A stretch of 7,433 nucleotides of DNA from Clostridiales bacterium (GCA_031285815.1 JAITVM010000036.1:1-7433); one strand, 5' to 3'. Positions 1 to 6,399 are shown, counted from the first letter of the stretch. Program-made: numbers and translations. Notes: generated by a model not told the origin, from the sequence alone.

Positions 1-2
1 AG

Positions 3-164
3 GGGCCCGCGGACAGAGCCCACGGTATTTATGCAACGAATTTGTCCGCCGCCGGGCTGAGCATTGCAATGGCAGCCGGCAATATTACACATCCACAAGA
101 AATATCTGTTATAATAGGAAAAAAATTTGCAATTAGCCACTTATACCGTTGCCCTTTCTGTTAG
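3..164 (+). CDS. Possible C-terminal fragment of an unidentified protein (partial, convergent)
   Basis: This plus-strand frame is open from the window edge to a TAG at 162-164 and gives 53 residues. It reads as plausible protein at first, with a small-residue-rich stretch ATNLSAAGLSIAMAAGNI and then a more polar tail ending in YRCPFC. The first half has higher GC than the neighbouring intergenic DNA, which fits coding sequence. I do not recognise the family. It would converge on the minus-strand gene that ends at 141 and overlap it by 24 bp. Such overlaps do occur, but the overlap weakens the call because the last eight or so codons are shared with a better supported gene. Other frames are also open over part of this stretch, so this may be a chance frame. 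The missing upstream sequence would settle it. Confidence 0.3.
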   Translation, partial: GPADRAHGIYATNLSAAGLSIAMAAGNITHPQEISVIIGKKFAISHLYRCPFC

Positions 165-623
165 CTCATGTTCAATAAACTCCCTGATGTAAGGGGCGCT
201 TTCGTTTGTAATTAAAAACTCAAAGCATCTATACCGGCATTTTTGGTAATGGTCGCCATTAATAGTAAAATCATAACCTCTGCAATGGGGGCTGCATTTG
301 TCCAACACTATCCTTTTGCAAATACCAGCATCTTGGACGGAACTTACCATAGTACTTGGCATGGTGTTAAGAAAATCTGGATAATTGCCTATATGTTCGC
401 CATATATACGGGCCAGCATGCCTGCTTTTCTGAAAAGAAAATTCATAACTGCCTTTGGTGGTTTGCCATACTTATAAGAAGCAAGATAGCCGGATTTTTT
501 TTCTTCAAAAACTGCTTTGCACCCACGATCTAGCATATAGTTATGCAGGTCTTGGACAAACGGCTGATTGTTTTTATCAGCTGCTTCAATAAATTGCTCA
601 AAACTAATTTTTTCTTGTGCCAT
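141..623 (-). CDS. Uncharacterised 160-aa protein with C-terminal cysteine cluster
   Basis: This is a complete frame of 160 residues. It starts at ATG with GAGGAG (632-637) eight bases upstream and ends in TAA. There is no signal peptide or membrane segment, so it is probably cytoplasmic. The N-terminal half is mixed alpha/beta-like with several lysine-rich stretches. The C-terminal half holds Cys102, Cys110, Cys114, Cys129 and Cys133 (C-x7-C-x3-C-x14-C-x3-C), with the pattern KCSPHCRGYDF followed by KCRYRCFEF; Cys35 stands apart. Paired CxxxC spacing suggests a metal-binding (for example zinc) or redox-active module, but that is inference. My impression is that similar uncharacterised proteins exist in Clostridia, which I cannot check here. 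It lies 205 bp downstream of cysK on the same strand and probably has its own promoter. No function is assigned. Confidence 0.8.
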   Translation of the reverse strand: MAQEKISFEQFIEAADKNNQPFVQDLHNYMLDRGCKAVFEEKKSGYLASYKYGKPPKAVMNFLFRKAGMLARIYGEHIGNYPDFLNTMPSTMVSSVQDAGICKRIVLDKCSPHCRGYDFTINGDHYQKCRYRCFEFLITNESAPYIREFIEHELTERATV

Positions 624-726
624 AGGTTTTTCTCCTCACATAATTTATCCTGCCCGTATCTGCCGGATACAGAACTCACATTTTATTACTGGTTAATTTT
701 TTTCTTAATCAAGCTTTACTGTATGT

Positions 727-737
727 ATTTTACCATA
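727..737 (-). promoter_or_regulatory. Possible extended -10 promoter for the cysteine-cluster gene
   Basis: Read on the minus strand this is TATGGTAAAAT, a match to the extended -10 form TRTGn followed by a TATAAT-like hexamer (TAAAAT, 727-732). No good -35 sits at the matching distance, as is common for extended -10 promoters. Transcription would begin near 720 and leave a leader of roughly 95 nt. A second, weaker candidate lies closer to the gene (TTGATT, 18-base spacer, TAATAA). The 624-828 gap holds no other recognisable element except the inverted repeat at 741-764. Confidence 0.3.
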
Positions 738-740
738 AAC

Positions 741-764
741 AACACGACAACAGTATGCCGTGTT
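741..764. repeat. Inverted repeat AACACG-N12-CGTGTT
   Basis: Two perfect 6-base arms (741-746 and 759-764) are separated by 12 bases. On the minus strand the hairpin is followed by GTTTATGG rather than a real T run, so it is at best a weak terminator for cysK. It lies immediately upstream of the possible extended -10 element, roughly where a -35-region operator would be. Either reading is tentative. A separate minus-strand T run at 774-780 has no GC stem before it. Confidence 0.3.
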
Positions 765-828
765 TAAATATCGAAAAAAATATTTTATGTTTAATTATAG
801 GTGGGAAGCAACCGATATGATGGCAAAT

Positions 829-1761
829 TTAATTTTCAGTAAACATTGGGGTAGAAAGATAGCGCTCACCGCTATCAGGAAGGATTATGACAATTACTTT
901 GCCTAGATTTTCTGGGCGTTTAGCAACCTGTATTGCCGCCCAAACAGCCGCACCAGATGAAATTCCGATTAGTACCCCTTCTTTTTTGGCAAAACTTCTT
1001 CCGGTTTTAAAAGCATCTTCATTGGTGACGGTTATGATCTCATCATATATTGATGTATCCAGGGTATCAGGGGCAAAACCTGCGCCGATCCCCTGAATTT
1101 TGTGGGGCCCGGATGTACCCTTTGACAATATAGGCGATGAGTCTGGCTCAACAGCAATAATTTTGAGGCCAGGTTTTTTTTCTTTTAAATAACTACCTGT
1201 GCCAGTAATAGTACCGCCGGTGCCAATACCCGAAATTAATATATCAACTTTCCCATCAGTATCAGCCCATATCTCAGGGCCGGTGGAATCCCTATGTACC
1301 GCCGGGTTAGCCGGGTTATTGAATTGGCTAGGTATAAAACTATTTGGTGTTTGTAAAGCAAGCTCTTGGGCTTTTGCAATTGCGCCTTTCATGCCTTTAG
1401 CGCCATCGGTCAAAACAAGCTCAGCCCCGTAGGCTTTTAATAAATTACGGCGTTCAATGCTCATTGTTTCGGGCATGGTTAGGATAATCTTATATTTTTT
1501 TGCTGCAGCTATAGATGCCAGGCCGATACCGGTATTCCCACTTGTAGGTTCGATAATAACTGAGCCTGGCTTCAATAGGCCCTTCGCTTCCGCATCTTCA
1601 ATCATTGCTTTTGCGATACGGTCCTTTATACTTCCTGAAGGGTTGAAGTACTCAAGTTTGCCAAGAAGGGTCACAGGCTGGCCAATTTCTTTTTCATAGC
1701 CAGATAATTCAAGTATTGGTGTACCACCGATTAAATCAGTTATAATTTTATAGGTTTTCAT
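829..1761 (-). CDS. cysK: Cysteine synthase A (O-acetylserine sulfhydrylase)
   Basis: This PLP enzyme of fold type II catalyses O-acetyl-L-serine + sulfide to L-cysteine + acetate, the last step of cysteine synthesis, in the cytoplasm. The 310 residues match the family's usual length. Visible motifs are PSGSIKDR with Lys46 as the Schiff-base lysine; TSGNTG (73-78), the substrate carboxylate loop; GTGGT (180-184), which binds the PLP phosphate; HKIQGIGAGF (220-229); SSG (268-270) near the pyridine nitrogen; and LPDSGERYLST (294-304) at the end. Nothing essential is missing. Cystathionine beta-synthase and other O-acetylserine lyases share the fold, but length and motifs favour CysK/CysM-type cysteine synthase. 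The ATG is preceded by AAGGAG (1772-1777) ten bases upstream. It has its own promoter and leader, lies downstream of the gudD terminator, and has no serine acetyltransferase gene beside it, so it appears monocistronic. Confidence 0.95.
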   Translation of the reverse strand: MKTYKIITDLIGGTPILELSGYEKEIGQPVTLLGKLEYFNPSGSIKDRIAKAMIEDAEAKGLLKPGSVIIEPTSGNTGIGLASIAAAKKYKIILTMPETMSIERRNLLKAYGAELVLTDGAKGMKGAIAKAQELALQTPNSFIPSQFNNPANPAVHRDSTGPEIWADTDGKVDILISGIGTGGTITGTGSYLKEKKPGLKIIAVEPDSSPILSKGTSGPHKIQGIGAGFAPDTLDTSIYDEIITVTNEDAFKTGRSFAKKEGVLIGISSGAAVWAAIQVAKRPENLGKVIVIILPDSGERYLSTPMFTEN

Positions 1762-1897
1762 ATGGGATCTACTCCTTATTTATTAAAAATATAGGAATGA
1801 TATGTATTATGTTTTAAATTTTTTAATTTGCCGGTTTTTTGTGGGTCGCCTGCCGGCTGCACTGGTTGGTTTCACCATTCTTTCAAGGCTTTTGCCC
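1762..1897 (-). promoter_or_regulatory. 5' leader of cysK with possible RNA structure, class not recognised
   Basis: From the predicted start near 1897 to the cysK ATG the leader is about 135 nt. Its first 70 or so bases (about 1830-1897) are GC-rich and can pair with themselves. GGC-AAAA-GCC forms at 1887-1896. TGGT-GAA-ACCA forms at 1867-1877. GCCT (1886-1889) can pair with AGGC (1848-1851), GGG (1895-1897) with CCC (1843-1845), and GCCGG (1853-1857) with CCGGC (1830-1834). The last pairing crosses or competes with the GCCT/AGGC stem. The rest is AT-rich up to the ribosome binding site. No U-rich terminator tail follows, and I see no T-box, S-box, c-di-GMP or other known riboswitch core. 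Individual stems are only 3-5 bp, so chance pairing is possible. Confidence 0.35.
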
Positions 1898-1904
1898 AAA
1901 TAGA

Positions 1905-1933
1905 ATTATAATATATGTTTGATGGGTTTTCAA
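1905..1933 (-). promoter_or_regulatory. Sigma-A promoter for cysK
   Basis: On the minus strand there is TTGAAA at 1928-1933, a 17-base spacer and a perfect TATAAT at 1905-1910. This is five of six consensus -35 bases, ideal spacing and a consensus -10. Transcription should start at about 1897-1898. It lies in the 318-bp space between gudD and cysK and downstream of the gudD terminator, so cysK expression should be independent of the upstream operon. Just upstream is an imperfect dyad (CAAGCC/GGGTTTG, about 1960-1978) that could be an operator, but the support is slight. Confidence 0.8.
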
Positions 1934-2003
1934 GGTGCTAACATTTGATTTGTAATATAGCAAACCCAGATTGGCTTGGTATTTTGCAAAATGAAAAACA
2001 TTT

Positions 2004-2051
2004 AAATTATAAAACCCCGCTACCTTAGCCTATTACGCTTTGTAGTGGGGT
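2004..2051 (-). terminator. Rho-independent terminator after gudD
   Basis: On the minus strand ACCCCACTAC (2042-2051) pairs with GTAGCGGGGT (2014-2023), a 10-bp stem with a single A-C mismatch and an 18-base loop. It is followed at once by TTTTATAATTT. It begins 28 bp after the gudD stop and so closes the transporter-DHDPS-gudD unit. The plus-strand copy is followed by TATATAATT, a poor tail, so the element is directional. Confidence 0.8.
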
Positions 2052-2079
2052 ATATAATTGTTTCTGAAACTGGGGCTTA

Positions 2080-3405
2080 TCAGCGGACCATGCAAGGGCG
2101 TTTTGGGTTAAACTGCCAGTTAGGGAAATAATACTGCATCCCGGCAGCGTCATCCCTGGCACTCAAATTCATTTCATTATATAATTGGTTCGCCTTAATA
2201 ACTTGTTCCATATCGATTTCAATACCAAGGCCAGGTTTATCCGGCACATTAATATAACCGCCGCTTATTATTAGGGGGTTCTTGGTAAGCCGTTCGATGC
2301 CCTCTTGCCAAATCCAGTGTGTATCTATAGCCGTAATGTTTCCGGGTACGGCGGCAGCAACATGGGTGAACATAGCCAGCGATATATCAAAATGGTTATT
2401 AGAATGCGAGCCCCATGTCAACCCAAAATGGTCGCATACCTGGCCTACGCATACAGAGCCATTCATAGTCCAGAAATGCGGGTCTGCAAGGGGGATATCA
2501 ACCGACCCCAGAACTAGGGAATGGGCCATTTGCCTCCAATCAGTAGCAATCATATTAGTAGCTGTCGGCAAACCGGTAGCACGCCTGAATTCTGCAAGTA
2601 TTTCCCTTCCGGAAAAACCATTTTCTGAGCCGCATGGGTCTTCACAGTAGCTAAGTATGCCATGCATATCTTTACACAATTTAACCGCCTCATCAAGCGC
2701 CCAAGCACCATTTGGGTCAAGGGTTATCCTTGCATCAGGGAAAGCTTCTTTTAAAGCCCTAACCGCGTTTATTTCTTCGCGCCCGTCCAAAACGCCGCCT
2801 TTAAGTTTGAAATCCTCAAAACCGTATTTTTCTTTTGAGGCCTTTGCAAGCCTTACAACCGCTTCAGCAGTCAACGCTTCCTCATGCCTTAACCTGTACC
2901 AGCTGTTTTCAGAAGTTTCGTCAGAATAATAGGGTAAATCTGTTATCTTCCTGTTCCCTACATAAAACAAATACCCCAATACCTTAACCTTTTCCCTTTG
3001 TTGCCCATCGCCCAGTAGCCCAGCAACAGGGACCTCAAGATATTTACCTGTAAGGTCAAGAAGTGCAGATTCAACAGCGGTCACAACGTGGACACCTGTA
3101 CGCAAATCAAAGGTCTGCTGACCACGGGTGTCATCTTTTTCGCCTTTTAACGAATTCTTAATTTGTAACAGGATATTTTTATACTCCCCGATTGGGCGCC
3201 CTAAAACTAAAGGTACTGATTTTTCAAGCGCCGATGTTATCTTAGGGCCGCCAGGGACTTCGCCAACACCAGTATTTCCTGTTGAATCTGTTAGAATTAC
3301 AATATTCCTTGTGAAAAAAGGGCCATGGGCGCCGCTTAAATTCATCAGCATGGAATCTTTTCCAGCGACGGGGAAAACCTCCATTTTAGTAACTATCGGA
3401 ACCAT
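2080..3405 (-). CDS. gudD: Glucarate dehydratase
   Basis: This enolase-superfamily enzyme dehydrates D-glucarate (often also L-idarate) to 5-dehydro-4-deoxy-D-glucarate, using Mg2+, in the cytoplasm. The 441 residues are close to the usual 445 or so. The N-terminal capping domain is followed by the TIM barrel. The KxK pair lies in FKLKGG (Lys200, Lys202); metal and acid residues lie in LDPNGAW (Asp230, Asn232) and YCEDPCG (Glu255, Asp256); ATNMIATDW (282-290) carries Asn284; and WGSHSNNHFDISLAMF (331-346) carries His334, the expected catalytic base paired with the lysine. This last block is a hallmark of glucarate dehydratase rather than galactarate or other sugar-acid dehydratases. The ATG is preceded by AGGAGG (3411-3416) with a 5-base spacer, which supports this start over Met8. 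It is the last gene of the unit, 34 bp after the DHDPS-superfamily gene. Confidence 0.95.
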   Translation of the reverse strand: MVPIVTKMEVFPVAGKDSMLMNLSGAHGPFFTRNIVILTDSTGNTGVGEVPGGPKITSALEKSVPLVLGRPIGEYKNILLQIKNSLKGEKDDTRGQQTFDLRTGVHVVTAVESALLDLTGKYLEVPVAGLLGDGQQREKVKVLGYLFYVGNRKITDLPYYSDETSENSWYRLRHEEALTAEAVVRLAKASKEKYGFEDFKLKGGVLDGREEINAVRALKEAFPDARITLDPNGAWALDEAVKLCKDMHGILSYCEDPCGSENGFSGREILAEFRRATGLPTATNMIATDWRQMAHSLVLGSVDIPLADPHFWTMNGSVCVGQVCDHFGLTWGSHSNNHFDISLAMFTHVAAAVPGNITAIDTHWIWQEGIERLTKNPLIISGGYINVPDKPGLGIEIDMEQVIKANQLYNEMNLSARDDAAGMQYYFPNWQFNPKRPCMVR

Positions 3406-3439
3406 ATTTGCCTCCTTTTTTTATCCTACCCTCATAAAG

Positions 3440-4330
3440 TTATACTAAACCCATGTCTACCAATACTCGCCTGAGGTTTTCTTTTTCCGTACTTGAAATT
3501 GGCTGGATAGGGTCAAGGCAAACACCAACCTGAATCCCCTGCATATTAAGCCCTTCTTTTATAACGGCTGGAAATGTACCCATATTGCAGGCGATACGTA
3601 GGGGGGCAAGCCTAAACTGGGCATCCAGCGCCCCGGCGGAGTCACCCGATATGTACTTGTCGTAAATATCGGCGGCAACCCTCGGCGCTACGTTGGCACA
3701 TGAAGCTATTGCGCCGCTGGCACCATAGCATAACCCGGCGTAAATTAATGTATCGCGCCCGAGCAGGACACTAAAATTATCGTTACCACGTGTAAGCCTT
3801 AGGTACTCACCGGTATTGGTAAAATCTCCGGTGCTGTCTTTAACACCGACAATATTTTCAATTTCGGCCAGTTTAGCAACAGTTTCAGGCTCAATAGTAA
3901 CATTTGTCTTAGGTTTGTTATTATACATGACAACTGGCAAATAAGTAGAATCTGCAATACTTTTAAAATGCTGATACAACTCGCGCTGTGTCTGTGCTAT
4001 AAACATGGGGGTTAAAACTGATACAGCATCCGCCTTTTCTTGTTCGGCGATTTTAATAAGCCTAATAACCCCCCTTGTTGTAATATCGTTACATCCGGCG
4101 TATACCGGGACACGCCCTGCAGCGGCTTCTACAGCCGTGCGTAATATGCGCCTATACTCATCTTCTTGAAGCGCGTAAAATTCCCCGGTAGTCCCCATCG
4201 GGAAAATGCCATGGACGCCACCATCAATAACAAACTCAATTACACGGCGAAACGCGGCCTCGTCTAAATTACCGGCATTATCAAAAGGGGTGACAATAGG
4301 GGGGATAATCCCCTTTGGCACAAAATCCAT
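3440..4330 (-). CDS. DHDPS/NAL-superfamily lyase, probable 5-dehydro-4-deoxyglucarate-processing enzyme
   Basis: This is a class I TIM-barrel aldolase/dehydratase of 296 residues, the family's usual length. Visible are IIPPIVTPF (8-16), GTTGE (46-50) for pyruvate carboxylate binding, Tyr136 in VVMYNN, and Schiff-base Lys164 in GVKDSTGD. Compared with true DapA, the arginine of the YNxPxRTG loop that holds the aspartate-semialdehyde carboxylate is lysine here (YNNKPKTN, Lys141). The YY pair after TP is MF (109-110), which loses the relay tyrosine. Lysine synthesis is therefore unlikely. The adjacent gudD suggests that the product, 5-dehydro-4-deoxyglucarate, is its substrate, either decarboxylated and dehydrated to 2,5-dioxopentanoate (KdgD-type) or cleaved to pyruvate and tartronate semialdehyde. 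The sequence alone does not say which. The frame extends to a TTG at 4339, but GGAAGG abuts that codon, so the ATG at 4330 is preferred. Confidence 0.85.
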   Translation of the reverse strand: MDFVPKGIIPPIVTPFDNAGNLDEAAFRRVIEFVIDGGVHGIFPMGTTGEFYALQEDEYRRILRTAVEAAAGRVPVYAGCNDITTRGVIRLIKIAEQEKADAVSVLTPMFIAQTQRELYQHFKSIADSTYLPVVMYNNKPKTNVTIEPETVAKLAEIENIVGVKDSTGDFTNTGEYLRLTRGNDNFSVLLGRDTLIYAGLCYGASGAIASCANVAPRVAADIYDKYISGDSAGALDAQFRLAPLRIACNMGTFPAVIKEGLNMQGIQVGVCLDPIQPISSTEKENLRRVLVDMGLV

Positions 4331-4339
4331 AATACTCAA

Positions 4340-4345
4340 CCTTCC
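4340..4345 (-). promoter_or_regulatory. Ribosome binding site that decides the DHDPS-superfamily start
   Basis: GGAAGG lies nine bases before the ATG at 4328-4330 but directly against the in-frame TTG at 4337-4339. Ribosome geometry therefore favours the ATG and shortens the longest open frame by three codons. The 4346-4417 gap holds no terminator; its only structure is a small CTGG/CCAG hairpin at 4374-4388 with no T tail, so read-through from the ATPase genes is expected. Confidence 0.6.
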
Positions 4346-4417
4346 ATATTATACTCAGCGTAACCCTGCGTATCTGGATTAATACCAGGAAACTCAATGG
4401 ATGCGCTTTTTAGAGAT

Positions 4418-5419
4418 TTAGCCGGCTGTGATACCGGCGGCCATACCACGGGATTCTTTGCTGAAGTGGCAAGCTACACTGTGCCCATTTTCATCTGCCT
4501 TTTGAAGCGTGGGGGCCTCTACCTTGCATTTTTCTCGTGCCATCCAGCATCTGGGGGCAAACCTGCATCCGGGCGCTGGGTTTATTGGGCTTGGGACATC
4601 GCCTTTTAATACGATTCGGGATATCTTCTTGCCAACTTCAACTTTTGGTACTGCGGAAAGCAATGCTATCGTATATGGGTGCATAGTATTTTCGAAAATA
4701 ACATCAGTCGGTGCTATTTCAATAATTTCGCCGAGGTACATAACGGCGATTCTATTTGAGATATGCCGGACAACACTCAGGTCATGCGATATAAAAAGGA
4801 ATGAAAGCCCCCTTTTGGCTTGTAAATCCATTAATAAGTTAATAATTGTCGCTTGTATTGATACATCAAGCGAGGATACAGGCTCATCGCATACAATAAA
4901 CTCCGGCGAGAGTGAAAGTGCCCTTGCTATTCCAACTATTTGCCTTTTTCCGCCATCGAGTTCATGTGGGTACTTATTTAATAAATCCTCAGATATCCCT
5001 GTGTCGATACACAGTTCATTAATTGCCTCTTCTAATTTTGCCCCTGATGATATTTTGTGAATTTGATACGATTCTTTTAAAATTGACTTTATCGTTTTTC
5101 TTGGGTTAAGGGATGAATAAGGGTCTTGAAAAATAATCTGCATACTTTTGCAAATACTCAAATGGCCTTTTTTGGGTGCCTTAAAAATATCTTTGTCTTT
5201 AAAAAACATTTCACCGCTTGTCTTTGGGATAAGCCTCATAAGCACATTCCCTACAGTGCTTTTACCGCAGCCGCTTTCCCCTACAAGGCCTAGCGTCTCT
5301 CCTGGGTATATGTCAAAGTTGATTCCATCTACGGCATGAAGCCGGCCTTTTCCCTTAACCTCAAAATGCTTTACAAGGTTCCGCACTTTTATGAGCGGTT
5401 CTTTATCAGTAACTGTCAT
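4418..5419 (-). CDS. dppF: DppF/OppF-type ABC transporter ATPase
   Basis: One of two nucleotide-binding subunits of a peptide/nickel-class (Dpp/Opp) importer, acting on the inner face of the membrane with the DppD-like ATPase; 333 residues is typical. Visible are Walker A GESGCGKST (47-55), Q-loop IFQDPYSSLNPR (Gln98), Walker B FIVCDEP (174-180), SSLD (182-185) and switch His212 in ISHDLS. The signature is unusual: LDGGK (154-158) instead of LSGGQ, followed by RQIVGIARAL. The C-terminal extension PINPAPGCRFAPRC has Cys285, Cys291, Cys298 and Cys317, the pattern linked to a [4Fe-4S] cluster in a Thermoanaerobacter DppD structure, as I recall it. The ATG overlaps the stop of the upstream ATPase (ATGA), with GGAGGG six bases upstream, which implies translational coupling. 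The symbol denotes the family only; the substrate is not known to be a dipeptide. Confidence 0.92.
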   Translation of the reverse strand: MTVTDKEPLIKVRNLVKHFEVKGKGRLHAVDGINFDIYPGETLGLVGESGCGKSTVGNVLMRLIPKTSGEMFFKDKDIFKAPKKGHLSICKSMQIIFQDPYSSLNPRKTIKSILKESYQIHKISSGAKLEEAINELCIDTGISEDLLNKYPHELDGGKRQIVGIARALSLSPEFIVCDEPVSSLDVSIQATIINLLMDLQAKRGLSFLFISHDLSVVRHISNRIAVMYLGEIIEIAPTDVIFENTMHPYTIALLSAVPKVEVGKKISRIVLKGDVPSPINPAPGCRFAPRCWMAREKCKVEAPTLQKADENGHSVACHFSKESRGMAAGITAG

Positions 5420-6387
5420 AGCCGTCCCTCCATACCTTTAAAACATGCCACACTATGGTTGCTGTTTATAAGTTTCATAACAGGCTTATCTATTTTGCAG
5501 CAGTCCAAGCAATGTGTGCAGCGCGTATGGAATGCGCACCCCGGCGGTAAATGCTCCGGGTTGGCGACGCTACCTGGGATAGATGCTAACCGTTCCCTCG
5601 GCCCCGTCAGTTTGGGGATGGAACCAAAAAGCCCAACGGTATAAGGGTGAAGGGGGTTCCGGAATACTTCATCCACAGTACCATATTCAACAATGTAACC
5701 CGCATACATAACTGCTACCTTCTGGCATATTTCTGCTATGATGCCCAGGTTATGCGTAATCATAAGCAGGGAGCTGTCGTATTTATCTAATAATTCCTTT
5801 ATTAATTCCAAAATTTGCGCCTGTATAGTAACATCCAGAGCTGTAGTTGGCTCATCAGCAATTAAAAGCGAGGGGTTACAGGCAAGCGCTGCCGCAATAC
5901 CTACCCTTTGCCTCATGCCGCCGCTGAATTGGTGTGGGAAATCATTTACACGGTAGCTTGCTATACCGACTACCTCCAGTAGCTTCCCAGCCTCTAAAAG
6001 GGCTGTTTTCTTATCCATATTGCGGTGTTTTGATAGAACCATCCCAATTTGTTCGCCTACTGTAAATACAGGGTTAAGCGATGTTAAAGGGTTTTGGAAT
6101 ATCATAGATATTTTGTCGCCCCTTATATCCATTAACTCTTTAGTGCTCATATTTAAAACAGATTTACCCTCGAAAAATATTTCACCACCGGTAATCTTTC
6201 CGGCCGGTTGTGGGACCAGGTTAAGCATTGCAAGGGCCGTCGTCGTTTTACCGGCGCCCGACTCGCCTACAAGGCCCAGGGCCTCACCTTTGGCGATAGA
6301 CAGGTTGACACCGTTAAGCGCGTATGCAGTGGCACGCCCGGTCACGTATTTTATGGATAAATCTTTGACTTCCATCATCATTTCCAT
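5416..6387 (-). CDS. dppD: DppD/OppD-type ABC transporter ATPase
   Basis: This is the second nucleotide-binding subunit of the importer, 323 residues. Walker A is GESGAGKTT (41-49), the Q-loop is IFQNPLTSLNP (Gln98), the signature is canonical FSGGM (154-158) in HQFSGGMRQRVGIA, Walker B is LLIADEP (174-180), the D-loop is TALD (182-185), and the switch histidine is His212 in ITHNLG. The C-terminal oligopeptide-transport domain has LPPGCAFHTRC and further cysteines (284, 290, 293, 296, 297, 315), more than the usual four, compatible with an iron-sulfur or other metal site. The start is the first ATG of a run (MEMMMEV). AAGGGTG overlapping the permease stop codon lies seven bases upstream, but Met3 to Met5 remain possible. 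It lies 12 bp after the DppC-like permease and overlaps the next ATPase by 4 bp. Confidence 0.93.
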   Translation of the reverse strand: MEMMMEVKDLSIKYVTGRATAYALNGVNLSIAKGEALGLVGESGAGKTTTALAMLNLVPQPAGKITGGEIFFEGKSVLNMSTKELMDIRGDKISMIFQNPLTSLNPVFTVGEQIGMVLSKHRNMDKKTALLEAGKLLEVVGIASYRVNDFPHQFSGGMRQRVGIAAALACNPSLLIADEPTTALDVTIQAQILELIKELLDKYDSSLLMITHNLGIIAEICQKVAVMYAGYIVEYGTVDEVFRNPLHPYTVGLFGSIPKLTGPRERLASIPGSVANPEHLPPGCAFHTRCTHCLDCCKIDKPVMKLINSNHSVACFKGMEGRL

Positions 6388-6399
6388 TTTCTATCACCC

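Noticed and set aside
1..92. A minus-strand frame starting at 92 with MCNIAG, resembling the N-terminus of class II glutamine amidotransferases.
   Set aside because: The six-residue match is short, the following residues (CHCNAQPGGGQ) do not continue the family, and there is no good ribosome binding site upstream. Chance similarity is more likely.
774..780. A seven-base T run on the minus strand after cysK as an intrinsic terminator.
   Set aside because: Only an AT-only palindrome precedes it; there is no GC-containing stem, so it does not meet the usual terminator form.
1843..1897. Resemblance of the cysK leader (GGGCAAA, GAAA loop) to a c-di-GMP-I riboswitch, and of GGTGAAACC to FMN, cobalamin or S-box cores.
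   Set aside because: The invariant c-di-GMP core segments (GACGCAAAGCC and the upstream CACGC) are absent, and the conserved cores of the other classes do not follow in order.
2282..3448. Several plus-strand open frames opposite gudD.
   Set aside because: They are complementary to a strongly supported enolase-superfamily gene, overlap one another in different frames and show no protein motifs.
3440..4339. Longer form of the DHDPS-superfamily protein starting at TTG 4339.
   Set aside because: The GGAAGG ribosome binding site is directly adjacent to that codon, leaving no spacer; the ATG nine bases further on has workable spacing.
4348..4353. A perfect TATAAT on the minus strand just before the DHDPS-superfamily gene.
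   Set aside because: No -35-like hexamer lies 16-18 bases upstream, and transcription would start within or next to the ribosome binding site. The gene is more simply read from the upstream operon.
4509..5060. A 183-residue plus-strand open frame opposite the DppF-like ATPase gene.
   Set aside because: It is antisense to a gene with all ABC motifs intact, has no ribosome binding site and its composition follows the complement of the real codons.
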